Translations under genes and position numbers: made by a program
The notes under the pieces: generated by a model
Seen by the model: only the letters and a program-made list of their open reading frames with translations
Database searches by the model: none
Told to the model about the DNA's origin: nothing
NCBI GenBank assembly: GCA_009775365.1
Contig: VSPM01000019.1
Span: 1 to 45,985 of the forward strand
From: Muribaculaceae bacterium
Lineage (GTDB): Bacteria > Bacteroidota > Bacteroidia > Bacteroidales > Muribaculaceae
Length of the DNA: 45,985 bases
Reading direction: 5' to 3'
Shown: positions 15,684 to 24,437 of the stretch, piece by piece
Numbering within the stretch: position 1 is the stretch's first letter
How the letters are laid out: every line of letters begins with the position of its first letter

Positions 15684-15805
15684 TTTCTTTACAGCAGTTT
15701 TACAAGAATCGCAAACTTGTGTCTCATTTTGCAATGGAGGCACAATACTTTTATACCTATTCATTGACTTATCGTAATGGAGCAATTAGATTTAGCTCTT
15801 AATTC

Positions 15806-15836
15806 TTGCATATCGCTCCTCTTATGTCTAAATTTG
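15806..15836 (+). promoter_or_regulatory. Promoter of the GH5 gene
   Basis: TTG at 15806-15808, 20 bases, then TAAATTTG at 15829-15836. This leaves a leader of about 95 bases before the ATG at 15937. Confidence 0.6.
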
Positions 15837-15936
15837 CACCGTTTGCGAATCAATGATTATATTCAAGGCTTCGAAACACGGCAAATGCTTTGCTTCTGCC
15901 ATAAAAATCAGACTATAACCCAACATACTATTCAAG

Positions 15937-16953
15937 ATGAAAAAACTCCTTTTCTTTGCCGCTTCCGCCGCTGCGTTATCATCTGCCATGTTTTCCTGCA
16001 AATCTTCTGCAAAGTCGGAAACCTCCACAAATGAAACCCAACAGGAAGAACAAGCCATATCCCCTCTCCACGTTGACGGAACTGCCCTCCTATTTGCCGA
16101 CGGCGACACGGCAGTGCTCACCGGCCCCTCTCTCGGATGGCATTCCAACTGGTCGAGATTCTATAATGCCGGCACTGTGAAAGCATTAAAAGAGAACTGG
16201 GGCGCAAATATCACTCGCGCCGCTATCGGTGCTCATGACACCGGCGACATCGTTGGCACTTATGAAACCGATTCCGCAACCGCCGTGAATCTTGCCTCTG
16301 CCGTTATCGACGCTGCTATAGACAACGACATGTATGTGATCTGCGACTGGCATTCTCACGAAAACACCCTTGACAACGCTAAAAAGTTTTTCTCTGCAAT
16401 ATCAGAAAAATATGGCGATTCTCCGAATGTGCTTTATGAAATATGGAATGAACCGCTCGAAATAAAGTGGCAGGAGATAAAGGACTATGCCGGACAACTG
16501 ATACCTGTGATAAGGAAAAATGCCCCCAACTCCGTAATAATAGTGGGCACTCCCAGATGGGATCAAGACGTGGATGAAGCGGCAAAAGACCCTCTGAATT
16601 TTCCGAACCTCCTTTATTCGCTTCACTACTATGCCGGCACTCATAAAGACTGGCTGCGCGACAAGGCCAACAAAGCTCTTGACTCCGGATTGCCTCTCAT
16701 CATATCTGAATGCGGATCCATGGATCACACAGGCGACGGCAAAATCGATTATGAATCATGGAACGAATGGATTGACTATGCCGACCGCAATAACTTGTCG
16801 ATGCTGATGTGGGACATAGCCGACAAGAATGAAACCTGCTCAATGATTGAAGCATCTGCTTCCGACAACGGGATGGAATGGAAAGAAGAAGACCTTAAAG
16901 AGTGGGCAAAACTCGCCAGAAAAACTACAAAAGACCGTAACTCCAGACACTAA
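15937..16953 (+). CDS. Glycoside hydrolase family 5 lipoprotein (endoglucanase-like)
   Basis: The protein has 338 residues. A signal peptide with lipobox MFSC gives the lipidated Cys21, so the enzyme is probably anchored in a membrane. The catalytic domain follows from about residue 42. The acid/base glutamate is E172 in YEIWNEP and the nucleophile is E258 in IISECG. ICDWHSH and LHYYAGTH are further GH5 markers, and the set resembles the endo-beta-1,4-glucanase subfamily (GH5_2). No SusC/SusD pair or other glycosidase lies nearby, so it is not part of a visible polysaccharide locus. It has its own promoter and terminator. Confidence 0.85.
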   Translation: MKKLLFFAASAAALSSAMFSCKSSAKSETSTNETQQEEQAISPLHVDGTALLFADGDTAVLTGPSLGWHSNWSRFYNAGTVKALKENWGANITRAAIGAHDTGDIVGTYETDSATAVNLASAVIDAAIDNDMYVICDWHSHENTLDNAKKFFSAISEKYGDSPNVLYEIWNEPLEIKWQEIKDYAGQLIPVIRKNAPNSVIIVGTPRWDQDVDEAAKDPLNFPNLLYSLHYYAGTHKDWLRDKANKALDSGLPLIISECGSMDHTGDGKIDYESWNEWIDYADRNNLSMLMWDIADKNETCSMIEASASDNGMEWKEEDLKEWAKLARKTTKDRNSRH

Positions 16954-16988
16954 ACTTATAATTTTTAGGTTCCACCACATCTTTCTCC

Positions 16989-17038
16989 AGCGGCATGACC
17001 CGACGATTTGATTAAATCCGAAGGACATGCCGCTTTTT
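16989..17038 (+). terminator. Terminator of the GH5 gene
   Basis: AGCGGCATG (16989-16997) pairs with CATGCCGCT (17026-17034), followed by TTTT and AA. Confidence 0.75.
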
Positions 17039-17204
17039 AATTCCCAACTGAGCAACTTTCGAAATATTTCAATTTGAAGCGACGGGAGGAGGCAGATAAA
17101 ACACAAATCATATTTTACACGTTATTTAGTAATACAAGCTAACTTGTTATCTGCGGCCCGGCAGATAGATGACGCTTGCGATAATCTTGAAAACAGCTAC
17201 TCTT

Positions 17205-17580
17205 ATGAAAACAATTTTTACTAAATCATCCGTCGGCATCCGCAATTCTTGATGGTGTGGCCTCAACAAGCTCTACCGCCGCTGCTCTCACACAGTCGCA
17301 GCTTGGGAAACTCGGAGAGTCGCTTGTAAACTCAAAATACTCCCAAAAACAAGAAAGCAATGCCGACGACTATGGCTATGACTTCTTGAAAAGCCACGGC
17401 AAGAATCCGTGGTCGATGGCTATGGCCTTCACAAAACTTGGAGAACTTGAAGGAAGCGGGGCTAACGGACTATCGCAGATGTTTTCTTCTCATCCCTCCA
17501 CACCCGACCGCATACGCCACATTATTGACCGCTGCCACAAAGACAAGATCGCCCCGCCTAAAGGATGCACTTTAAAATAA
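17205..17580 (+). pseudogene. Remnant of an M48-family metalloprotease
   Basis: The tail from about 17257 reads QSQLGKLGESLVNSKYSQKQ, then ESNADDYGYDFL with the third zinc ligand of M48 peptidases, then SSHPSTPDRIRHI, all typical of the YggG/LoiP branch. The HExxH zinc site and the rest of the N-terminal half are missing. An ATG at 17205 opens MKTIFTKSSVGIRNS and stops, which may be the original start joined out of frame to the tail. The deletion removed roughly the first 150 residues. A GTG start at 17257 could give a 107-residue fragment without catalytic function. Confidence 0.8.
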
Positions 17581-17659
17581 ATGACAATGACTTCCTTTAT
17601 TTGCACCGCGACTTAACTTAGATCCTGCCACCTTTCGGAGCCGGCAGCAAAATCCTATA

Positions 17660-17693
17660 AAGGCAACGCAGATTATCTTATCTGTGTTGCCTT
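17660..17693. terminator. Hairpin upstream of the ECF sigma gene
   Basis: AAGGCAACGCAGAT (17660-17673) pairs with ATCTGTGTTGCCTT (17680-17693), 14 bp with one G-T pair and a 6-nt loop, followed by AAATTATAT. It probably ends transcription from the M48 remnant. Confidence 0.6.
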
Positions 17694-17759
17694 AAATTAT
17701 ATCAAAAAGGGTTCGCGCGTAATTTTTTATTGACTGAACACGTTTTTTATTTAATCTGT

Positions 17760-17785
17760 TGTAACATTCCTTTTGTTTGCGTGTC
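17760..17785 (+). promoter_or_regulatory. Candidate ECF-type autoregulated promoter
   Basis: TGTAAC at 17760-17765 and CGTGTC at 17780-17785 resemble the GTAAC-like and CGTC-like boxes of ECF sigma promoters, and they stand upstream of an ECF sigma gene. The spacing is inferred rather than matched to a known regulon. Confidence 0.35.
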
Positions 17786-17843
17786 TATAATATACGGACG
17801 GGGGCAACCGACTGTTGTCATTCCATCCCGACACACCCTACAA

Positions 17844-18347
17844 ATGGACGAAAAACGGTTTAAAAGCTGCATAATGCCTCTCCATAAAACTCTCTACGCC
17901 TACGCCCTCTCTATCCTTCAGGATGAGAGCGACGCGGCCGACTGTATGCAGGACGCATTTACAAGGCTTTGGGAAAACCGCAACCGACTGGAAGAGATCA
18001 GCAACGTGGCCGCATATGCCACCGTCACTGTGCGCAACATTGCCCTCTCCATGGCATCGAAACCACACCGCCGAATAACGGTGTTCGGCGACGACCCGCC
18101 CGACATTCCCGACACCGGAAGAAACCCCGGCGAAAAAACCGAGGAAAGGGAGAACATTCAGGAACTGAGACGCATGATTGATATGCTCCCCGAAAATCAA
18201 CGGCGCGTGGTGATGCTCAGCGGAATCGCCGGCCTCTCTAATTCTGAGATAAAGAAGGCCACTGGGCTTTCAGATGACAATGTGAGAGTGCTTCTCTCAA
18301 GAGGAAGAAAGAAACTCAGGGAACTTTTCTCGCGCGTCAACAAATAA
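17844..18347 (+). CDS. ECF-type RNA polymerase sigma factor
   Basis: I start at 17844 (MDEKRFKSCI), where region 2 begins; the open frame extends 38 codons upstream through sequence that includes the likely promoter. The 167-residue protein has sigma region 2 at about 8-75 (DESDAADCMQDAFTRLWENR) and region 4 at about 110-160 (LPENQRRVVMLSGIAGLSNS, EIKKATGLSDDNVRVLLSRG). Length and order are those of Bacteroidetes ECF factors. It is followed 14 bp later by a single-pass membrane protein and then by a DUF4252 gene, a common set in this group. The regulon is unknown. Confidence 0.9.
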   Translation: MDEKRFKSCIMPLHKTLYAYALSILQDESDAADCMQDAFTRLWENRNRLEEISNVAAYATVTVRNIALSMASKPHRRITVFGDDPPDIPDTGRNPGEKTEERENIQELRRMIDMLPENQRRVVMLSGIAGLSNSEIKKATGLSDDNVRVLLSRGRKKLRELFSRVNK

Positions 18348-18361
18348 AAGGATGGATAATT

Positions 18362-19282
18362 ATGGATAAAAAACAAATGAGACATAGCGAATCTGAACTA
18401 AAACAACTGACCAAGAAATATTTCGAGGCCACACTCTCTCCTGAAGAGGAGCAGAGGCTGCTCTCTTTCGCAAAGGAGTTCGCCGGCAATGGAGGCAGCT
18501 CCCCTTTCATTACAGATGCCGTTCTTCAAGCCGACCTGAGGCTTATTGCCGACATGTCATCTCTCGGCGAAGAGATGATTCGCCACATGGCCGACTCTGC
18601 CCCCGAAGCCCTGGAACTGCGTCTTGAAAACCATATATCCAATCTCGCGGAAGCGTCAAGAAGACACAAACCTCTGATTCCGGCCTGGCTAAAATTCTCT
18701 TCAGCCGCAGCTGTCGCCGTTCTGGCCGTCACAGCGGGATTACATGTGGTGGAAAAGGAGGCCGCAACACCTCACCACGACACAATTTTTGTGGCTAAAA
18801 ACACTCCCGAAACCACGCCCGCATCAGTAGATGAAAAAGCATCAGCACCCCTGCCTGTCGTAAACTCTCGCCCTGTCATAGCGCAAGCCTCAACTCCGAA
18901 AGAAAACTCAGGACGCTCCCGAAAAAGACAGCGTCCTGACGACAGGCAAACCGGAGGACCCGCCGTGATTCCCGAATCTGTGACTCAAGCGCTGGCTGTG
19001 ATCAATATTAACGAAGCAGAAGTAGAGGAATCCGCCTCCGCCTTGGCAATGGTGCCGACAATAAGCGAAGATGTGCGGGAAGTGATGCCCACAATGATTG
19101 AAGCGAAAATAGAAACCGACCGGCTGCTCCTTCAGCCTATGACCACACTCAGCCAGAGTTTCGACAATGTGTATGAATCCGTGGCCATCCTGTCGGAAGC
19201 GTTTTCAGGAATTGCGTCAACATTCAACGCTGTCAACACTTCGCTGTCAACACTTTCTGAACCCGTGAACCTCTCAATGTAA
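18362..19282 (+). CDS. Single-pass membrane protein, probable anti-sigma partner
   Basis: The protein has 306 residues. The N-terminal 105 are charged and helical (YFEATLSPEEEQRLLSF resembles the zinc-free anti-sigma-like start seen in Bacteroidetes). One membrane helix lies at about 112-130 (FSSAAAVAVLAVTAGLHVV). The rest is low-complexity, Pro/Ala/Thr/Glu-rich, with a final part of Ser/Thr-rich helices, likely periplasmic. It sits directly behind the ECF sigma gene, where anti-sigma factors are encoded, so a role in holding the sigma factor at the membrane is likely. No FecR domain is visible. Confidence 0.65.
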   Translation: MDKKQMRHSESELKQLTKKYFEATLSPEEEQRLLSFAKEFAGNGGSSPFITDAVLQADLRLIADMSSLGEEMIRHMADSAPEALELRLENHISNLAEASRRHKPLIPAWLKFSSAAAVAVLAVTAGLHVVEKEAATPHHDTIFVAKNTPETTPASVDEKASAPLPVVNSRPVIAQASTPKENSGRSRKRQRPDDRQTGGPAVIPESVTQALAVININEAEVEESASALAMVPTISEDVREVMPTMIEAKIETDRLLLQPMTTLSQSFDNVYESVAILSEAFSGIASTFNAVNTSLSTLSEPVNLSM

Positions 19283-19318
19283 TCCATTCCAATAATAATA
19301 AACTCACAACCCGTACAT

Positions 19319-19795
19319 ATGAATTTGAAATCTTATCTTAAAATCATCATCATCTCATTGATGAGCATCCTTTCCTCTTCCGCCTTCGCGGGAAACCCTC
19401 CTAAATATTTCGACAGCCTGTCTACCGAATATGGCATAGACTACTCCTACGTCTCTCCATACATGCTCAAGGCTATGGGCAACACTGCAATTGACAGCAA
19501 CGGAATCAGTGTTCTCTCATCCGACATCACTTCAATAGAGACCATCTCCTCCGGAATGAGCAACAAAAACGATGAAATCTGGAAACTGATACGCTCTTTG
19601 AAAAAAGAGAAAGACATGGAGACTCTTTCCACCAAGAAAAAGGGCGACTATCGCTATGATGTGCTCGCAAAATTGTCAAAAGACGGCAAATATCTTCTTA
19701 ATCTGATGGTTATAACCCAAAATTCCGGTTTTTCCGTCAATGTGGTGTATATCGAAGGAAAGATACCCATGAGCGATCTCAGCACACAGCTTTAA
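19319..19795 (+). CDS. DUF4252-like exported protein
   Basis: The protein has 158 residues with a signal peptide ending near SSSAFA (residue 24). The region YDVLAKLSKDGKYLLNLMVI and the preceding helices fit the DUF4252 family, which in Bacteroidetes is often found beside ECF sigma operons. Function is unknown. It lies 36 bp behind the membrane protein gene and is probably co-transcribed with the sigma factor. Confidence 0.65.
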   Translation: MNLKSYLKIIIISLMSILSSSAFAGNPPKYFDSLSTEYGIDYSYVSPYMLKAMGNTAIDSNGISVLSSDITSIETISSGMSNKNDEIWKLIRSLKKEKDMETLSTKKKGDYRYDVLAKLSKDGKYLLNLMVITQNSGFSVNVVYIEGKIPMSDLSTQL

Positions 19796-19887
19796 ATCAC
19801 ATTATGGCGCGTAAGAATGCCTGCTTATTACAAATAATTGCATTCGCTCTCTGATTTCTCAGGAATTTTTGTTATCTTCGCATCTGA

Positions 19888-19930
19888 ATGCGGCACATGT
19901 TTATTCCGCATGTGCCGCATCTCTTTTTCT
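19888..19930 (+). terminator. Terminator of the ECF sigma operon
   Basis: ATGCGGCACATG (19888-19899) and CATGTGCCGCAT (19909-19920) form a perfect 12-bp stem with a 9-nt loop, followed by CTCTTTTTCTTTC. Confidence 0.8.
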
Positions 19931-20035
19931 TTCGCAAACAACAAGAGATTTTTTTACTTTACGATGAGCAATACCCCTCTTTTGTTTGTAATATTATTAT
20001 ATGACCCGTTTCAAATCTGAAAAAACAATTTTGTT

Positions 20036-21028
20036 ATGAATATTCTGAAGGCATCTCTCCTTTCATGTGCCACTGCTCTGCTGTGGGCTTCTTGCTCCGA
20101 ACAACCGAAACTAAATATAGCTCTCTCCGATAAATTTGAAGGCCGGCAAGTGGAGCTCATCAATTTCCTCGACTCCACCTCAATTGCATCGGGAAAAGTA
20201 GAAAACGGCAAACTCGAATTCATCACCCCCGACACGAAGCCGGTGTTCACCGCCGTCACTATCGACGGACGCACAAGGGCTTTCTATATTGTTGAGCCGG
20301 GCACCGCCTCTCTCAACGACTCCACATCTACAGCTGCAGGAACCGCTCTCAACGACAAATTTGCAAACCTCCTCAACACACTCGACTCCATTGGCGATGC
20401 TGAAGACATGGACGCCTACCTCAGCTTCGTTGAAAAAAGTTATAACGACAATAAAAACAATCCCATAGGCTCATATTTCGGCATAGAATGGATAAAATAT
20501 GCCGACCTCAACGCCGTAGACAGCATCCTTGCCGCAGCCCCGAAAGAGTTGAAAGAGTCGCCTAAGGCAAAATACTACAGAAAATTCGCTGCCCTGCGCG
20601 CAGCCACCGCCCCGGGTCAGCCCATAGTTGACTTTGAAGGTGAAAAGGCCGACGGCACGCCCACCAATTTCACATCCTTCGTGAAACCGGGTGCATATAC
20701 GCTTGTAGATTTCTGGGCAAGCTGGTGCCCCTATTGCATCAAGGAGCTTCCTGAAATCACAGCCCTCTACGACCGCTGGAAAGACAACGGGCTTGAGATT
20801 GTGGGCGTGGCTGTGAGAGACACTCCCGACGATTCCAAAGCCGCTGTGAAGAAACACAACATAACCTGGCCTGTGATCTACAACACTCAGCGAAAACCTT
20901 ACGACATTTACGGCTTCTCCGGAATTCCTCATCACATTCTCGTGGGTCCCGACGGAAAAATCGTGTCGCGCGACGAGAGCATATCCCAGATTGAAGCCCG
21001 CCTGAAGGAAGCTGCCGCTAAACAATAA
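20036..21028 (+). CDS. Thioredoxin-like lipoprotein (TlpA/AhpC-TSA type) with DUF4369-like N-terminus
   Basis: The protein has 330 residues. The lipobox is LWASC (Cys at about residue 21). Residues about 22-110 form a beta-rich domain like DUF4369. Residues about 195-325 are a thioredoxin fold with the active site WASWC231PYC234 and a cis-proline loop near GFSGIPHHIL. Such proteins act in the periplasm on disulfides or cytochrome maturation; the partner is unknown. The gene ends 13 bp before the acyl-CoA synthetase gene, so both are likely in one transcript. No good promoter was found in the 240-bp upstream gap apart from the terminator. Confidence 0.85.
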   Translation: MNILKASLLSCATALLWASCSEQPKLNIALSDKFEGRQVELINFLDSTSIASGKVENGKLEFITPDTKPVFTAVTIDGRTRAFYIVEPGTASLNDSTSTAAGTALNDKFANLLNTLDSIGDAEDMDAYLSFVEKSYNDNKNNPIGSYFGIEWIKYADLNAVDSILAAAPKELKESPKAKYYRKFAALRAATAPGQPIVDFEGEKADGTPTNFTSFVKPGAYTLVDFWASWCPYCIKELPEITALYDRWKDNGLEIVGVAVRDTPDDSKAAVKKHNITWPVIYNTQRKPYDIYGFSGIPHHILVGPDGKIVSRDESISQIEARLKEAAAKQ

Positions 21029-21041
21029 ACTTTTTTATGCT

Positions 21042-22730
21042 ATGACAACACACATTTCCCCTCCTTATGGCGATAAATCCCTTAACAAGATTATTGAAGA
21101 AGCCATTAAAAACAATTGGGAGCGCCTGGCCCTCTCCGACATGGATGGCGCCAGCTATAAATTTTCGGAAGTGGCCGAGAATGTAGAGAAACTTCACTCC
21201 ATCTTCGCCGCCGCCAATATGAAGCCCGGACATAAAGTGGCCATCTGCGGAAAAAATTCTGCCGAATGGGCAATTATATTCATAGCCTGCCTTACATACG
21301 GGGCTGTGGCTGTGCCCATCCTTCATGAATTTAACTCGGAGAGCATCACCAACCTCGTTAACCACAGCGAAGCCGCTCTCCTCTTTGCTGACAAAGCCAT
21401 ACTCGGCAAGCTCGACGAGAAATCGTTGAAAACCGTCACGGCTGCTTTCTATATATCTGAAACAGGGCTCGCGTTCTCGCGCAGCAAAGATGTGGCCGGG
21501 ACTCGCAGCGAACTCAATGAGATATTCGGGCAGAAATTCCCCGAAAGTTTCTCGCCTTCCGACGTGGAATACTATCGCGACTCTCCGGAAGACCTTGCCG
21601 TAATCAACTACACATCGGGCTCTACAGGCACTCCCAAAGGCGTGATGCTGCCCTACCTGAGCCTGTGGAGCAACATCCGCTATTCCATCGACCATCTCAA
21701 TTTCCTGAAACCGGGCGACGGAATGGTGAATATGCTCCCTCTCGGCCATCTTTACGGAATGATGATAGAGATGCTCCACCCCTTTGTGAAAGGGTGTCAC
21801 TGCTATTTCCTTACAAAAGTGCCTTCGCCAAGGATTCTGCTGAAAGCGTTTGCCGATGTGCGCCCTAAATTGATTATCACTGTGCCTCTGGTGCTTGAAA
21901 AGATAATACGCTCAAATGTATTCCCAAAGCTACAGAAGCCGATGATGAAGGTGCTTCTGAAAGTGCCGGTGGTCAATAATATAATCTATGGTAAAATCCA
22001 CGACAAGCTGACCGAGGTGTTTGGAGGCAACGTCATGGAGGTGATAATAGGAGGAGCGCCGCTCAACGCGGAGGTTGAAAAATTCCTATACCGGATAGGG
22101 TTCCCCGTCACAGTCGGATATGGCATGACTGAATGCGGGCCGCTGCTCACCTATGCGCCGCCTAAGGAATCGCGGCCGCACACCGTAGGCCGTATTGTCG
22201 ACCGAATGGAAGTGAAAATAGATTCCCCCGACCCGGCCAATATTCCGGGCAATATCTGGGTGAAGGGCGACAATGTCATGAAGGGGTATTATAAAAATCC
22301 CGAGGCTACTGCCGAAGTGCTCCCCTCCGACAACGGATGGATGAACACCGGCGACATGGGCACAATTTCCCCCGACGGATTGATCTCAATATCCGGCCGC
22401 TCCAAGACCATGATTCTGGGGCCTTCCGGACAAAATATTTATCCGGAGGAAATTGAACAGAAAATCAATGGAATGCCATTTGTGGCCGAATCACTTGTAA
22501 TCGACGACAACGGGAAGCTCGTTGCCCTGGTTTTCCCAGACTTCGATGCCGCAAACGCCAAAGGATTATCGAAGGAAGCAATAGAGAAAACAATGGCAGA
22601 CAACATTTCTGCCGTGAATCGGAATCTTGAGGCGTTCAGCCGTCTCAATTCTGTCCGAATCGTTGAGAAAGAATTTGAGAAAACTCCCAAGCGAAGCATC
22701 AAACGCTTTCTTTATCAACCCAAACATTAA
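21042..22730 (+). CDS. AMP-binding enzyme, long-chain acyl-CoA synthetase-like
   Basis: The protein has 562 residues. The phosphate loop is YTSGSTGTPKGV from residue 190. Later motifs are GYGMTECGP near 364, the Asp-containing MNTGDMG near 437 and GRSKTMILGPSGQNIYPEEI near 458, with a C-terminal lysine in KRFLYQPK. The set fits long-chain fatty acid CoA ligases, which activate fatty acids through an acyl-adenylate. The C-terminal end is somewhat short for the family. It ends with a strong hairpin (22740-22776). Confidence 0.85.
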   Translation: MTTHISPPYGDKSLNKIIEEAIKNNWERLALSDMDGASYKFSEVAENVEKLHSIFAAANMKPGHKVAICGKNSAEWAIIFIACLTYGAVAVPILHEFNSESITNLVNHSEAALLFADKAILGKLDEKSLKTVTAAFYISETGLAFSRSKDVAGTRSELNEIFGQKFPESFSPSDVEYYRDSPEDLAVINYTSGSTGTPKGVMLPYLSLWSNIRYSIDHLNFLKPGDGMVNMLPLGHLYGMMIEMLHPFVKGCHCYFLTKVPSPRILLKAFADVRPKLIITVPLVLEKIIRSNVFPKLQKPMMKVLLKVPVVNNIIYGKIHDKLTEVFGGNVMEVIIGGAPLNAEVEKFLYRIGFPVTVGYGMTECGPLLTYAPPKESRPHTVGRIVDRMEVKIDSPDPANIPGNIWVKGDNVMKGYYKNPEATAEVLPSDNGWMNTGDMGTISPDGLISISGRSKTMILGPSGQNIYPEEIEQKINGMPFVAESLVIDDNGKLVALVFPDFDAANAKGLSKEAIEKTMADNISAVNRNLEAFSRLNSVRIVEKEFEKTPKRSIKRFLYQPKH

Positions 22731-22739
22731 ATCAAAACT

Positions 22740-22780
22740 GTGGCCTGAAAGACTTTTGACCCATCTTTCAGGCCACTTTA
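22740..22780 (+). terminator. Terminator of the acyl-CoA synthetase gene
   Basis: GTGGCCTGAAAGA (22740-22752) pairs with TCTTTCAGGCCAC (22764-22776), 13 bp with an 11-nt loop, followed by TTTAA. Its right arm lies only 17 bases before the next start codon. Confidence 0.75.
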
Positions 22781-22793
22781 ACACCTTCATCGT

Positions 22794-24020
22794 GTGACCG
22801 AGATTTTTTCTTTTCTGAGCGACATGCTCACAAAACTTGGAGTAAAAGGCGACATGCTCGAATTTGCCACCACAGGCGAAGCATGGTGCCTTGCCATACT
22901 TTTCTGCCTTTTCCTTTATTATGTGATTCTTACGCCGATTGCCCATATGGTCGACAAAAGGGTGGCAGAAAGCGAAACTCCTTATGACGATGTGCTGCTC
23001 TCTCCGGCAATAACAAAGGGGATATCGGTTGTTATCATGGCAATCGTTGCGAACTATCTCTTCCCTCCCCTCACGCTCTATTATCCGTCGCATCTTCATC
23101 ATGTAGAAAAAGGGTGTACGCTGCTCCTCATTGCCTCTGTGGCATGGGCGCTTGTGCTTGAAATTCGCGCTTTTTGCGTGTATCTGCGCATGCGTGACAT
23201 CATGAGAAGCGGAATCCTGGTGTTCCGCAACATTATGCAGACCACGGTGTTCGCCGTGGCCGGGCTTCTTGCCATAAGCACACTCCTCAACCGCGACGTG
23301 GCATATGTGGTGTCGGCGCTCGGAGCGATGGCGGCTGTGCTGATTCTCGTTTTCAAAGACTCGATCCTTGGCATGATTGCAGGAATCCGCCTCAGCATAA
23401 ACGGGCTCATGAAAGAAAACGACTGGGTGACGGTGCCCAAATACAATGCCGACGGGCGTGTGGAAGACATCACACTGACCTCCGTAAAAATCCGCAACTG
23501 GGATAAAAGTGTGGCCACAATACCACCATATGCGCTCGTGAGCGAAGGCTTTATCAACAGGCAGCGTATGCTCGACCTTGGAGTGAGGCAGATAAAAAGA
23601 TTGTTTTATGTCGACATCAATTCTGTCAGACACCTGTCGCCTGAAGAGTCCGCAAGGTTTGAAAATGAAGAATGGACTGAAGGTATCGGCCTGAAAGACA
23701 CCGTAAACCTCTCCCTGTTCAGGCGCTGGCTACGCCATAAAATGACAAGCCATCCAAAGCTGGCAGTCTCGACCAATCCTGAAATGCCATACCAGATTAT
23801 TGTGAAAGGGCTCCCCTCCACACCCACCGGGATACCTGTGGAGATAATGTTTTTTGTGAAATGCCCCGACTGGGCGGAATTTGAAGAGATGCAGGCGGAT
23901 TTCATCGACGACATCACCGCCTCGTTCCCTCGCTTCTTCCTACGCCATTTCCAATACATATCCGACACCGATTTCCTACCCCGCCAATATATGGCACAGA
24001 CAAGCAACTCGACACCATAA
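22794..24020 (+). CDS. MscS-family mechanosensitive channel (YbdG-like)
   Basis: The protein has 408 residues. The N-terminal half has about five hydrophobic helices. The pore helix and the beta domain follow: ALGAMAAVLILVFKDSILGM, then NDWVTVPKYNADGRVEDITL and VKIRNWDKSVATIPPYAL. The last block matches the YbdG/MscM branch. It releases solutes under membrane tension. The start is a GTG at 22794, which gives a family-like N-terminus (TEIFSFLSDMLTKLGV); an ATG at 22824 is an alternative. No separate promoter is visible between the terminator and the start. Confidence 0.9.
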   Translation: MTEIFSFLSDMLTKLGVKGDMLEFATTGEAWCLAILFCLFLYYVILTPIAHMVDKRVAESETPYDDVLLSPAITKGISVVIMAIVANYLFPPLTLYYPSHLHHVEKGCTLLLIASVAWALVLEIRAFCVYLRMRDIMRSGILVFRNIMQTTVFAVAGLLAISTLLNRDVAYVVSALGAMAAVLILVFKDSILGMIAGIRLSINGLMKENDWVTVPKYNADGRVEDITLTSVKIRNWDKSVATIPPYALVSEGFINRQRMLDLGVRQIKRLFYVDINSVRHLSPEESARFENEEWTEGIGLKDTVNLSLFRRWLRHKMTSHPKLAVSTNPEMPYQIIVKGLPSTPTGIPVEIMFFVKCPDWAEFEEMQADFIDDITASFPRFFLRHFQYISDTDFLPRQYMAQTSNSTP

Positions 24021-24065
24021 AGACTCAGACGGTCAAGCGGGAGAGAAGTTTCAGAACAGATTGTT

Positions 24066-24437
24066 TTATTGTAAAACAACTAACTTAAAACAATAGTCCG
24101 CTGTCTCTTTTTGAGGAATGAGCCTGGTTTGCAGAAATGGCTCCGTAGGGCGACCATAGCTGTCGAATTTAAGCAGCCTGTCCTCATCGAGATCCAGAAA
24201 GGCTCGTATTGACACATCCTTGCCGACTGCCTCAGAGAAATCAACAGGGATTACAATCGAATCTTCTTCGACCTCGATTGCTACTTTGAGCAGTTCCTTA
24301 TCTTCGCAGGTTGCAGATACATAGAGAGTTCCCTCGGCATAGGGTAACTCGCTAAAGCTGATTGTATAGGCCGGGGTCTTGGCTTTCGCACTGACGCATA
24401 TCGCTATCAATGCGAAGATAAATAATAACTTCTTCAT
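24066..24437 (-). CDS. Exported DUF2141-like protein
   Basis: The protein has 123 residues with a signal peptide ending near SAKA. The rest is a small beta-sandwich. RAFLDLDEDRLLKFDSYGRP fits the DUF2141 pattern (a D-x-D-x turn and a GxP motif), though weakly. Its start overlaps the TonB-type receptor stop by 4 bp, so it is the last gene of that operon and probably works with it in the periplasm or outer membrane. Confidence 0.6.
   Translation of the reverse strand: MKKLLFIFALIAICVSAKAKTPAYTISFSELPYAEGTLYVSATCEDKELLKVAIEVEEDSIVIPVDFSEAVGKDVSIRAFLDLDEDRLLKFDSYGRPTEPFLQTRLIPQKETADYCFKLVVLQ

Noticed and set aside
22566..23633. A 355-codon open frame on the minus strand opposite the acyl-CoA synthetase and MscS genes
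   Set aside because: It lies across two well-supported genes on the other strand, and its translation is rich in His and Arg without any recognisable domain.
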